64,000 bases of DNA from Setophaga petechia (lineage: Eukaryota > Chordata > Aves > Passeriformes > Parulidae), in the NCBI GenBank assembly GCA_024362935.1, contig JANCRA010000003.1:10282001-10346000 (forward strand). The letters run 5' to 3'. Each line of letters opens with the position of its first letter. The first letter of the stretch is position 1. Shown here piece by piece: positions 27,201-39,474 of the stretch. Made by a program: the position numbers and the translations under genes. The notes beneath the pieces were generated by a model, which saw only the letters and a list, made by a program, of their open reading frames with translations, ran no database searches and was not told the DNA's origin.

Positions 27201-30200
27201 TAAAATCTGTGAAGGAGGATTTTTGGATTTTAAACTCTTGTGGTTGTTGGGAATAGAAACAGATTTATAGTTGGCTGCTATGTTAAGGTTCTTGGGTGAG
27301 CAATAGGCACCAAATGTTTGGAAGTCATTGTGCAAGCACAAAAGAAATAAGCTGCAGAATGTGTTGTTATGTGACAAATACACAATTTTAGTCCTTAGGT
27401 TAAGTTTGGTGAGAGAAAGAATCAGGTATTTGATCTTATGACCAATTCTACTGGAATCCACATGTGGAAAACATCTAAATGTTCTTAAGGGGCAGTCTTC
27501 AGTTGTTCTCTCAGGTATGTCAAGTTCATAGTCTAATCTGGAGGTTCATGTGGGGGGCTCTGTCAGAAATCTAATGAAATATTATATAATAAAAAAATCA
27601 ATGCATGGTCAACAGGCTAGATCCTGGGGTTCAAAAAGGAAGGGTTGATGGATCATTATCTAGGTACAGTAATAGGTTCATTTCTATTTTATCAGTACAG
27701 CAATAACTGGTCAAATAAGTCACGTGAACTTGTTAGACAAAATAACTATAAAAAAGTGAAAATACCCTGAGCTTTCAACAGGTCAGGTAGAAGCTATTAA
27801 TGCTTTTTAAATGGGGAGGTTTGGGGGTGGGGGGAAGATTCTGTTGCATTTGTTTGGGGATTTCCCCCCTTCCAATCTAAGTTAAATCTTTCTCTGGACA
27901 AAAAGCTCAGTAAAATCTGGGGAGGGGATATTGGTCTGAAGGGCTATAGCACAAACATGCTGCTGTGTCAAGAAAGCCCTCCTGGGCTGATTAAAACTTT
28001 TTGTGAACAGAGGAAATGTTTTTCTCTTGGTTTTGAATGATCTGCTTTCACAAGCAACTAGTATTTTTTATCTCAAGTAAATAAAAACTTGTGATTTCAA
28101 AAGAATTTAAAATAGAAACATTTTGAAGGTTTGCTTTAATGTATTAACAAAACAAAACTGAAAAGACAAAGCTCATCAGACATCAGTTTCTTAATTACCT
28201 GATTAATTTGTCTTAGGGGTTACTGGAGCTCTCCTGAGAAGATACATGGTCCTGGGCCACCCAGCAGCAGCTCAACATCTTGAATGCTCAGGCCCCTCAT
28301 CAGGGAAAAGCCTGAAGAATAAGAGGGAGGGCTCTTCACTGCTCCCCTCTCAGGCAAAATGCCCACTGAATTCAATAGGATTTTTGCATGAGTAAGTCAA
28401 GCAGGATTTGGCTCTGGAAGGATGTAACAAGATTGAGCAGACTTGGTTCCCAGTAATGGCATCCCATTGTGCTGTGGTATGGTGGAACACACAGTGCTGG
28501 AGTGCATTCTGTCAGTGCCTCTGTCTTCCAGAGGATATTGTAATATCTCATTGTTGTGAACTAGAAGAAAGGGATCTTGTAGAATTAGGACTGGAGATTA
28601 TTGTAGGGTTTTCAGAAGTACAAAAAAAAAGCCAAGAAATGTAGCATTATGAACACAGGATATTAATAGCTTACTTTTGCTCTGTGAAATGTCTTTAATT
28701 CCAAGTATATTGAGGCAGATGACATGTTTGTCAGTGATGCCTAGTGGCTCCATTCTAACTTATGGATACATTACCAAAAGTCTGTCTAAAAAGCCTAACT
28801 TGTGAGTTGCTGATTGTCTCCTGAGAGTATCTAAATTATTTACATCTCCGTGATCTTTTTGGCTTTACAGAGCTGGCGTCCTGTGTTGGATTTGTGAAGT
28901 GAGGCATCTGAAACAGGCCTTGAGAAGCATCCTGAGAACCTGGCTTTGGCAGCAGGGTAAAGTCTGGTATTTCCCCTGGCTCAGGTCTGTGCAGTCCTAT
29001 TGGTGGACACTGTACACTTGATCACAGCATGGTACAGTCACTCTGTTCTAGGGTGATCCAAGCTCAGGTCAGCCATAAATTCCACATGTCTTGCCACGTG
29101 AAACCTCCCAGCCATTTCTGGAGGGGCACCAGAGCTGGGAGAGGTGACATGAACCACAGATTTTGCGTGTTATGTGAGCATGCCCTGCCCATCCATGGAG
29201 TGGACTGCCATGTGCTTTGGGCACATGCCAGGGAGTAGCTCAGGCCATGCTCACTCCTGTGTGACTCAAACTTTACACCTGCTCAAAGGCTTTTGTCCAT
29301 GTGATGGAAGGTGAATGAGAATAGGCTGGAATTTGAGTGAATAAATATTTGCTCAGAATATGTTTTAGATATGTCCAGTTTGCACCTACAAATACATCAG
29401 TGTCACTAGATGTACAAATTCCAGACCAAATCTTTCCCAAATCCTGGGTGTTACGGTGTTTGCTCTAGACTTTTAAGACATACTTACTGAAGAATGTATC
29501 TGATTTTGCTAGGTCACCTTTGTACAAATGGAAACAGGTACCAGATTAAGAGGTATTTTTGGAAGGTATCAGGTGTATCCATGACCTCACCTCAGCCGTG
29601 GCCATCTTCACCTTATGTTCCCATTATTTGAAGAAAGTCCCAACAGGCACAAGAGTTGCACAAGCCCTCAGGAAGCTGGAACTTGCCTGTAAGAAATATC
29701 TCTGAATGCTGTAGTTGGAGAAATGGAGAAATCCATGGGGGGTTTTATGTCACTCTGATATAAACAAAAATCAATGATTGTCCTGTCTGGGGGGTTTGTC
29801 CATTGATAAAGTGCCTGCCATTCTCTGCTTGAAAAGAATTCCATGCATAGGTCCTTTGACATACAGAAAGAATTTTTTTTGAAAAGCACTCTGAAAGGTG
29901 ATTTATACAGAGTTTATAGGGGATGTGTGTATGTGTGTGTGCACATACACAAGTAAAATATTGGTAAGCTGAAAAGTGGAAAGTATCGAGTACACAGCAA
30001 AAACCTCAAGGGTCAGTATGACTTAGTGATATTATCTGAGAAAATGCAACTATTTCTGCATACACAGAGTCTCTGAAGCTGTCAGTGGTATCTGGGAGGC
30101 ATAACATGAACTTTTATTTAATACATACCTGCCTCTGATGTGCATTATTAATTGATATTTATAAAGAAGTGCATTAAGAGTTATCTGGGTATAGGCAGTA

Positions 30201-33191
30201 CTATAAAGCTATAAATATATTTAGCTACATTTTATAGTTCCTTAAGATCAGTCACCAGAGACAGAGAATGATATATATTTGATATGAATAACATCTGTAT
30301 TTGTGTCTAAATAGAGGAGGAAATGCATCTGTCTTTAGTAGATGTCTCTTTTTAATGTTTCAGCCTGCAAGAAATGCACATTAATAGCGGCTTCTTCCCT
30401 GAGGAAGGTTTTGAACTAGAGTACTTGAGAAGAAACTTACAACAGAGCAGCCTAAAGTGCCACCCAGTCCCTTTTAATTAGCACATATAAGTCCCCCAAC
30501 ATCCAAGATATGATTGAGACTTTCTGCCATTTCATTTTAATATCAGTGTTATATGCTAACGTTTGTCAGACTAAGCTAAAAAACCACTTCTTTTTATGTT
30601 GTTTCCCACATGCAGAGCAGACCTCTTACATTTTTGTTGGCTGCTAACGTACTAAGCGTTTTTTGGCAGCATGCGGTTCTGGATTGAAGCCATGCATGCA
30701 AGTCTTCCACAGTAAGTATGGCCCAAAGGATTAGAGATCAATGGATTTAGTTATCTGGTGAAGTTCCCCTGCCTCTCTGGTGCTATTAAAAGGTTTTGCT
30801 ATTGTAACGAGCACCAGAACTTTTCATTTTAAACTTGCCCAACTGAGGCTTCCACTTAGGCTGCAAAGTGTAAGAAAGTTACTGGACTTCTGCAGGCAGA
30901 TTTACTGTCATGCCACTGAAATTAAAGTCCAAGAAAAAAACCCTAAAATATTTCACATTGGAAGACAAAAATTGTTCATAAAGGAGGAAAAAAAAACAAC
31001 ACTGCAGTGTGCTTTCTCAGTGTAATCAAAAGATGCTGTCTTAGAGAAAATTGCCTTCTAATTAGCTAATAATCAAATCCTGAGAAATGGGGCAGAGACT
31101 TTTAGAAAAAGTCTGATGCCTGAAGCACTGCCAACCTGAGTAAAAGGAATCTTCAGTCCCCAGAGCTCAGGGGCATCCAAACCACAGGCCTGGCCCACAG
31201 CTGGGCTGCTGCTGGCTGTTGGCTGCGGACAAGTGGACACTGCTCATTGCTCCCCACTCTGACACTGACTCTGAAGCTTTTGTGTGCTGTCCAAAGCTAC
31301 TGATTTGGGCCCCAAAACACCTACTTCCTCCCTCTTCCCTCCACAAGGAAATGTGAACAGCTGCCACAGAGATTTTCTCTGCTGTGCATGTGTAGAGATT
31401 CCTCCTGTGCTTGGCGTCCCTGCACTAGAGAAATGTATCATAAAGCCCTTCAGGATTTGGCCTATGCTGTGTAGGAATCTTGACTTTCAAGTTCGAGGGA
31501 CTAAGTAGTTTTTCATTTTCTTATTTTTAAACATGGGACTTCCCAAACAGAGAAAAGTTCATAACCCAGCTGATATAGCATTGCTCTTTTTAAGCTGAAC
31601 AGAAGAAGCCATTCCAGGCATTTTCCCTCCTAATGGACATAGTAGGTAAAAATACAGCTCAAGTTTGGGTCCACTCTGTGTGCGCAGGGAGTGGAAGGTG
31701 AGCAGGAACTGTTCTACACTTTCCCACTATCTTTGCCCAGGCTTCGGTACAGATTCAGGCTCTGGTCCTGTAGTTACTAAACTTTATAGGGATCTATGAG
31801 AACCTTTATAATGACTACAAGAAGGGAAATTAGAGGAATAAAATTATAGAAGAACAAATTCAACCTTCCTACTTTTTTATTAGCAAGTTGCAAACAATGA
31901 CACATACCCCACTGCCATGAGTGGCTGGTAAAAGCTGATAAAAACCCAGAGAGAGTCAACAGGACAGATTCCAGCTTTAGCCATAGGTTAACACAGCACT
32001 AATTTTCTGTGTTCAGAGCTGTATCTTACATTTCATTGTGTATTTATGAAATTCTTTTCAGCTGAAGTGACCCACACACATCTGAACAGCCTCAAATCAT
32101 ACCAAGATGGCCCTCCTACCTCACAGTTAAAGCAAGAATCACCAACAGCAAAGACTCCACAGCTGTTAACTCAAAGTCTTACTGGGGTGACAGCCTCCCT
32201 AACTCAAACACCAGCACCTTTGGCATCTCAAAACAGAACATAAACCTGACAAATGAAGGACAGGACAACATAAAGTGGAAGGGGGCACTGTCCTAAAAAG
32301 GTGATCTGGTTTTGATAAAAAGCTAGCTGCTGATTTCAGGATTTTGCTGTCCATGAAAAATGCCCTCAATTGCTAACTGTCCTGAAAAGCTCTTCAAACT
32401 AGTAAGTGTGCCCAGAAACAGACTTTAAGCCTACCAGGCTCCCTAGGGAAGCCACATATTTCTATATTGCAGAGAACAAAATCTAAATGTACTCTTCTTA
32501 AGGGCAGCCAGATAAAATAGGACCTAATCCAAACACCAAACCAAACCCAAAACCTTTGAAAGAGTGGAGATAAACACCCTCTAAGTTATCCATGTAAAGT
32601 ATCATTCAGGCATAAAAAGCTCATCTAACTTTGCTGCTGTTCTAAAGTCCTAAAAGAATCCTTTCCTGTAGGTATCTACCATTCTGAGATGATACAGATA
32701 CTTTGGAGCTTCCATTCAAACAAGCAGAAATTTTTGAACCTTACCCAATGTGAATAGCTAAAACTTCTCCAGTTTTAGAGGCTCAATTTTTTTAATGTGC
32801 TTCTAGTTCTACCCATTTATCAACAACTCCAAATCCCCACCCAAAAGTCTCATATTCATTTCCATTTTCAGATCTTCTGAAGCTCTGAAAATTGTTACCC
32901 AAGTAACTCTCTTTCTCATAGCTGGAGTGCACTAAAAATTTTCCCTGTTAATGTCTCCTACTGAAGATGGTTTGAAGCTGGGAGGCAAATGGGGATCAGA
33001 ACTTTCTCAACATTGTAGCTGGTGTGCATTTGAGGTTTACCCCAATGCAGTAGATGTAGGAGCCAGACAAATACGTCAGATCTGAATGCTGTCTGCTTTG
33101 AGGGAGCAGCTGTGTCCTGAAGTCTCTCTTCCCAGCCATGACTGTGATGGTGGTCACAGGGGTTTTTAGAGGATGGAAGAGACAAGAATCA
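24272..33191. other. Long non-coding stretch
   Basis: No supported gene. A (GT)n-like microsatellite lies at about 29918-29951. A GC-richer patch at 28860-29240 contains a weak acceptor/donor pair (28871-28956, +), open in one frame for 28 codons, too weak to call as an exon. Confidence 0.45.
29918..29951. repeat. Short (TG)n microsatellite
   Basis: Imperfect alternating gtgtgtatgtgtgtgtgc followed by acatacacaa. The alternating purine-pyrimidine tract is bordered by its own near inverted copy. Confidence 0.75.
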
Positions 33192-33526
33192 TGATTCCAT
33201 GAGCAGAAGGCTTGATTTTATTATCTTATGATATATATATAACATTATAACTATACTACATAGGAATAGAAAGGAAGGAGCTTCCTCAGAAGCTGGCTAT
33301 GCTAAGAATAGAATAGAAAGAATGAATAACAAAGGTCTGTCTCTCGGCAGAGAGCGAGAGCAGCTCCACTGTGAGTGTCAGTAAATCCAAACATCCACAG
33401 GGGACCAATCACAGGTGGACCTGTAGCATTCCACAGTACCAGGTAATAATTGTTTACATTTGTTGCTGAAACTCCTCCAGCAGGAAAAACCTAAGAAAGG
33501 ATTTTTCACAAAAGATGTCAGTGACA
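33192..33526 (-). mobile_element. Solo LTR, passerine-type endogenous retrovirus
   Basis: About 335 bp bounded on the plus strand by tgattccatgagcagaagg and aaagatgtcagtgaca. It includes a tctcggcagagagcgagagc segment, a gaccaatcacaggtgga block (inverted CCAAT-like signal), gtagcattccacagtac and ataattgtttacatttg. I recognise this combination from LTRs abundant in songbird genomes; the family name is not asserted. On the minus strand it starts TGTCACTGACATC, ends ATGGAATCA, and has AATAAA at 33222-33217, 25 bp from that end. CATGA occurs at 33190-33194 and 33527-33531, but the duplication is not clean. No internal retroviral sequence flanks it. Confidence 0.75.
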
Positions 33527-36500
33527 CATGACCCTTTTCCACTTGTGATTCCATTCCTAAGGCAGCGCCCAGCCCATCACACTGCTCTCATTTTCAGCAT
33601 CTTCAGGTGAAGCTTGTCTTGATTTTTTTTTTTTTTGGGTGTGTTCTCTTATACTTCATTCCTATTTTAAAAACAATAATACTCTTTATTTTATAATCTT
33701 TCCAACACTCTTATTGAACTATTAGCTTTAGCCTTCCCTAATTGAGCTCACATATACCTATGTTTACATTTTTGTGAATTTTCTATGTGTTTGCCCATTT
33801 CTTTTTGCCTTTATTTGCTTTTAGTGGTCTCATATTCCTAAGCCATGCAGACAGACTTAAAAGATGTGCAGCGCTGTTGGGGACTGCAGAGGGAAAGGAA
33901 ACCCAGCCAATGTCAGCCTCTCTGCCACTTGCATCAGTGCAAGAGTGGATAGAGGAAGAAGTGTAGATTTAAGGCCATGATGTACGTGGTGGTTAAAAGT
34001 AAGGTTATTACATCATGTGTACCATCATAAAAGATCCACCAATTTCCTCAGAAAAATGGGAAAACATATTTTAAAAAATAAAATATAGTGTTCTGTAGGA
34101 GCCAACGATTTAATAAAAAAAGAGTTGTCTGGTCCTTTACTAAATTACATTAACAAGTTTCAGTTTTCTTTGTTTCTTTCTTACCAGTTGGGGAATTGTG
34201 TTTAATTTAAAATACTTCTCAACAGCTTACAAAGAAAACAAGTCTAGAAGCAAATGACCAAAGTTGTTTTCTTCTATTAAATGATTCATACTGATATTGT
34301 TCTCAGTCTGTGTTTATATGTTAATGTAATCATACATATGTCCTTCCCCTGATTTCCTAGCATGTATTCTTTCACTACTCTTCTTGTAGCACTCCCCAAA
34401 GGTTTGCCTGTATCAGTCCACAGTGACTGATTTACACACCAGAAAGTCTCTGAAAGCATAAAGATGCATCATGCATAGTACTGCCTCAGTTTAAAGCAGG
34501 GACCAGCACAAATTAATTCCCATGATATTTATGGGAACTTAAACATAGAAGGGCAGAGAATTAAAAACAGGGATGCTCCCTAGCAGGCAGGGAGACTGCT
34601 GGCTAAAATACTCCCTTGGATGAAATCTCACCAGGAAAGTGTTTGGAGCCTAACCCCAGACTTTACACGCCAAGCTCTTCAGTCTGGTGCTATTCTAGAT
34701 GTACCAGTTCAATCTGTGGAAGTGCGTGACTCAGCCAGACCTCACACAGCTGAACTGAGCTTGGAAGCCTCAGCCTATGAATTCCTGGGTTAGACTTCAC
34801 TTTCTCTGCCTGTTTTCTATTAGCTCTGTGGGTTTTCAGGCTTTTATGGCAATCCTCTGACTGAAAATTACTGCTGCCCAAGACAGCCTGACGGCCAACA
34901 AGGTTGCAAACACAGAAGATCTTTTTCAATAATTCTTTGGGCCATGAAAGGTTGGTTATTTCCAAACTTTTCATTAAATGTACATTTCTGAAAGCTTAAA
35001 CGTTAATTTCCATACACTCTTCTCTCTCTTTTTCTCTCTCCCTCTCACTCTCCTTTTTAAGCTGACATCAAGAATTCAGGCACAGAAACAGAGAGAGAGG
35101 GAGGGAGTAAAATTATATTTTTCATGTAACTCTACTGAAGTCAAAGAACTCACACTAAGGAAAATCTGGGGCTGCTCTGTTTATTTTCTTACTCTTGGTT
35201 TGCTTAATTTCATGCCACTTAAAATTACATTTAATTGCAGCAGTTCTCTATTTCATTTTCAGTTGTGCTCTTTTCCCAGCATGTTCCCTGGGACATTGGA
35301 AGAAGAGAAAAGCTGAATCAGTTTGGAAAAACATAAATATTTCTGAACGTGTGGACACTTCTCACTTCTCATGTGTGGGAGGAATATTTCACTGCCCTCC
35401 TACCCATCACTCAAATGTCCTGATCGAGTTATTGAAATAAATTATCTTTAAGAATAATTATTTGAGAAGAATTCTTTTCCTGTCTCAAAAAGCACATCTA
35501 GTGCCATATAAGCTTTTTTACCTACGTGGCTTGCACACAGGCTGATTTCAATAAATAAACTGAATGATGGCTAAATCCTCCGAGGCACTCACTCTTCAGT
35601 ACTCAATAGATCTGAAGTTGTTTTACTGGCAAATAAAAGTGTTCCCTCAAAACTCTAACTCTGGTCTAGTTGCATTTTTGAAACAACAGCTTGTACCAAT
35701 GAGACATTTTTACTCTGGAAGACGAGGCCCTGACATGTGGCCAGCTCCACCTGGGCTGGGGGAAACACAGATCGAGGATTTTGCTAAAAAGCCTCTTGCT
35801 GAGGTTCCTTGGCACTAATCAGCACAACCTCTTGGACCACATTCACTCTTACTTTCATTTCCAAATTCAGTAGGTACTCACACAGTGGAGCTTAATTCTC
35901 TTGAAATTCATGGCCAGTGAATTTCAAAGTCACACGTAGGCATTCACATGCATGAGTAGTCACAAAGGAGATTGCTCATGGGCCAGAGTGAAACCGTGCC
36001 ACGTGCCACGTGACTTTGGGAAGCACTCATAACTCAGTTACACATCTTGAATACTGTATATGGAATATTTGGAGACAGCTGTTCATGATTAACCCAGAAA
36101 GGTTTTAAAATATTTACATTCTTCCTTGTGGCACTCATTCAGCAAGGTACTCAGGCATATGTGTAACTAAGCAAATAAATAGCAGAGCATGGTAGGAAAG
36201 CACAGTGAGAGGAATAACTGAGATGCTTTGTTCCTTCTGTCAGTGGATATCCCCTCTCATTTGATAGATGGAAAGAAATTTGGGTGAAAAAAATCATACA
36301 GGTAAGGAGAAGACACTAGTCTGGAAGTGGAGTGTTGTGACCTGTTCACGTAACAGTGCTGGTCCTAAGAAATGTGGGAAATAATCACACAAGAGAATAG
36401 AAAGCACATGGGATAATTTTTGAAAGGAGTCCCAGTTTAATATATTGTTAATGTCAAAATTCTTTGTTGCAAGTAAGTTTTGCTTCTGGATTTTTCATGA

Positions 36501-39045
36501 GCAGGAAAAAAATTGACACATTCATTGGATGATTTATGCATTTCAAACTATTTGCTCAGCTCACAACAGAATGAATTGATACACTGCAGAAACCCATATT
36601 ACATCTATTTCACCTTCTTTTAGCTTTGAGGCTACATGGCAAAACAGCTTTGCTTAATGCTATATTCATGTGTCCTATGGGAGAATAACTATTTTTTTTG
36701 CTTTTTTCTGCATCTATATATTCATTAAAGACACACACAAAACACGGAAGCACTGAAATATGAAGGGAACCCCAAAAGCCAAGGAAGCTGAGTTGGAGCA
36801 TATTTCTGAATTTGTTTGCAAACCTGTGACAGTGAACAACTCTCAAAAAATAATACTTCTGGGTGAGACTGCAAAGTTTTGGGGAAGTTCTTTGAACACA
36901 TGTAAACATGATATGTGTAGGCAAATGTTTAACTTGCCTTTTTTACTTCTACAAATTATATTATGAAATCAGACATCTCTGACTTCTTAGGAATGTCAAA
37001 TCAGTGTATTCCTTCAAAACAGATAATTGCAGGGAACGGCTCTGCTTCTCTGCTTCTATAGTTTTGATTGTTCCACTTTCAGACTGATAATGATCAGACG
37101 CTTCAGTTGTTTTAGCAGTTCATTTACATAATACAGGTAGTTTGGGAAACATCACCTGCAGCCCCAAATGTAGCATGCTAGACACTGCAGACTGAACAAA
37201 AAAGAAACAAACACATTGAGTTTATGCAACTGGAGGACAGAGACAAGTCTTGTGCTTTCATTCACTGCCCTTTGATCACGGGGACCTACATTTTAATCCA
37301 TCCCAGGCAGAATCATGGAAAATGTATTTGATCTGATAGCTGTATCAGCACTACTTTAATACGCTTCTTTCTCGGAATCAGGATTGAAGCATCTAGATTT
37401 AAAATGTCCTTCTGCTGCCAAAAGAGATTGAATTTGACAGATGAGGATTTATGAGTGCTGCTCACATGTGGCAGAGGTCACCTCATATGGTCACTCCTAT
37501 GTTGTTCCTACGAGAGAAGGCACTGCAGTGGTTTGGAAGCAGTAATAGGAAAGATATAGTGTGTGTCTTGTTACCACACACATAATTAGGATCTTAATGA
37601 GAAGCTTTCTATTAACATTGTATTAAGGCTAGTGACCTAGAGTGATACAAAGTCAATGGACCCATTACATTTCGTGCCATACTGTACAAAGTCCCACTGA
37701 GAGACACAGAATATTGAAGGACCGTCCATACGATGCCCTCAGGGTCTATTCTCTCTTTGATGCATATGTATAACTCTCATTAATGTTAATAGAAGTTACT
37801 TCTGAATAGCTGGGGGAGAACAAACCCTCTGTTTAATATGAAAGTGTACTAGGAGGAGAATCCACGAGAGCTTTGAGATCCCAAACAATGTCAATGCAGT
37901 TATGACAAATCAATAGGTGAACAGCAAGTGAAATAAACTGCACATAGTCCATATTGTGTGACAAAAATACATTGGACAGAAAATGCTGCCCTCTTCCAAA
38001 CCTCCCCGAAAGAGATCTATGGTGTATTTTACAATGGAGGCCACCTAAGCCAAAACTGTCATATTCTTTGTTCATCCCTTCCTCTTATGTAATATGCTCA
38101 GGAAATTTTACTCATTATATAGACAAGAAACCACCTCATCTAACTTTCATAGTCTAAAGATCAGTTCAATCTACTTTTCTAGACTCCTTTTATGATTCAC
38201 AGGGACCATAAGCCACCTAAAGAAGGTAATAAATTTGGATTGTGTTAAGACAAGATGATTCAGCCTCTAGGGGTACAAATTTCCCCCTGCTGGCTGCACA
38301 GGAAGTGTACACTCAACTGACTCACATAACATGAGGTGCAACCACTTTGTGGTCCTAAAATATTATGTACCTGCATGAGGTCCTCAACCTTGCTTTTCAA
38401 GGGTCAGTCCAACTGCTTTAGCCACCTTAGTGCTTTTCTTTCTTGAAAGACAATGACTCTAGGTCCTTGGCAGCCTTCCTATCTTTGAAAATGTAGAGTT
38501 TTCATGAAAATAACCTCTGTGATGCTCAGTAGGTTTTTTTCTTTGAGAGCAGCATATTCTCTGTGCAACAGTGGAACGTTGCTGCAGAGGCACTGTACAC
38601 ATGTACAGTTATAATCATTCTCTATATGGATACCATGATGCAACGGTTTGGATTATTTTAATTCAAGATTATTAAAGATCTCAACATCTACCTAAAGTCT
38701 CTTTCTGGAACCCCTGGGCAGACCCTCTATGAGTGCCAAGTACCTGGAAGAGCAGGGGAAGCTGGGGCAAGGAAAGTGGGACAGTGTGGGGTGGGCAGTC
38801 CCACTGCACGCAAGCAAGCAGAAAGGAGCAGATCCAGTGATGGTTACTGGTTCAACCAATGTCCAGTGATCATCCTTGAGTCCATAGAGGCAAGGCAGGT
38901 CCAAAGTCAAGCCAGAAAGCCAAGTCAGTGTGGCTCAAGAAGAGGCCAAAAGTGATGGCCTGAACTTAAAGGCAGTTCTCAATCAAGGAGGAACAGACCT
39001 CCACTACAGCTGCAGGTCAGACACCTGTGTCACAGTGAGGGTGGC
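33527..39045. other. Non-coding stretch
   Basis: No supported gene. A pyrimidine-rich tract lies at about 35013-35057, followed by a purine-rich tract at 35084-35107. An unusual double E-box lies at 36000-36012. A somewhat GC-richer block starts near 38690, but I cannot assign it. Confidence 0.45.
36000..36012. promoter_or_regulatory. Two adjacent CACGTG E-boxes
   Basis: CACGTG occurs at 36000-36005 and again at 36007-36012, within the tandem 7-mer CCACGTG CCACGTG. CACGTG is the core bound by bHLH-ZIP factors such as USF, MYC/MAX and the MITF/TFE family. CpG is scarce here, so two intact copies one base apart are unusual. No promoter is visible beside them, so any role would be as a distal element. 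Confidence 0.4.
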
Positions 39046-39474
39046 TGTGACAAATCTTGGGGTCCCCTGACTTCAGGGTGAATGTGGAGCAAAATAGGAA
39101 AAATGGAGTGGGAACAATGGAGTGGCCAAAAAGGAAATTACTTTTAATGAGAAATAAAAACAGGGACAATACCCCAAACACAGTACATGGACAAGCTCCA
39201 ATGACCAGAAACAAGAGAAAGGTAACAATATACAGTCTTGGGAGTGGAACATTCTAGAAACAATACCATGCATGGAATAGAAGTAACCAATAGGAGAGTA
39301 GATCTTGGACTAATTAACATAACTACTCCAAAGGCTCTTCAGAGGAAATCTCAAGCTTGCCCTCACTTAGATGTGTGTTTCTCAGGCCTTGAAGCTAAGG
39401 CTTGGTTTGTTAGGGGCAAAGTCTGGCTGACCCAGCCAGTCCTAGTCAGGCTGGCTGCCACAACCTGCACTGTA
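39046..39474 (-). mobile_element. Possible LTR or other old repeat
   Basis: The block is GC-richer than its surroundings. On the minus strand it ends aagatttgtcaca, preceded by tgaagtcaggggacccc and an ATTAAA-type signal (TTTAAT on plus near 39141). This resembles the U3-R-U5 end of songbird class II-like LTRs. The TG...CA bounds are approximate and no target-site duplication was found. It may be only unclassified intergenic sequence. Confidence 0.3.

Noticed and set aside
28871..28956. Possible 86-nt plus-strand exon (…tttacag| to CAGG|gtaaag)
   Set aside because: Only 28 open codons, no phase partner found, and such pairs are common by chance. Kept only as a note.
32046..32243. 65-codon Ser/Thr/Pro/Gln-rich frame after a ttttcag acceptor
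   Set aside because: Low-complexity composition, no donor or polyadenylation context, and no partner exon.
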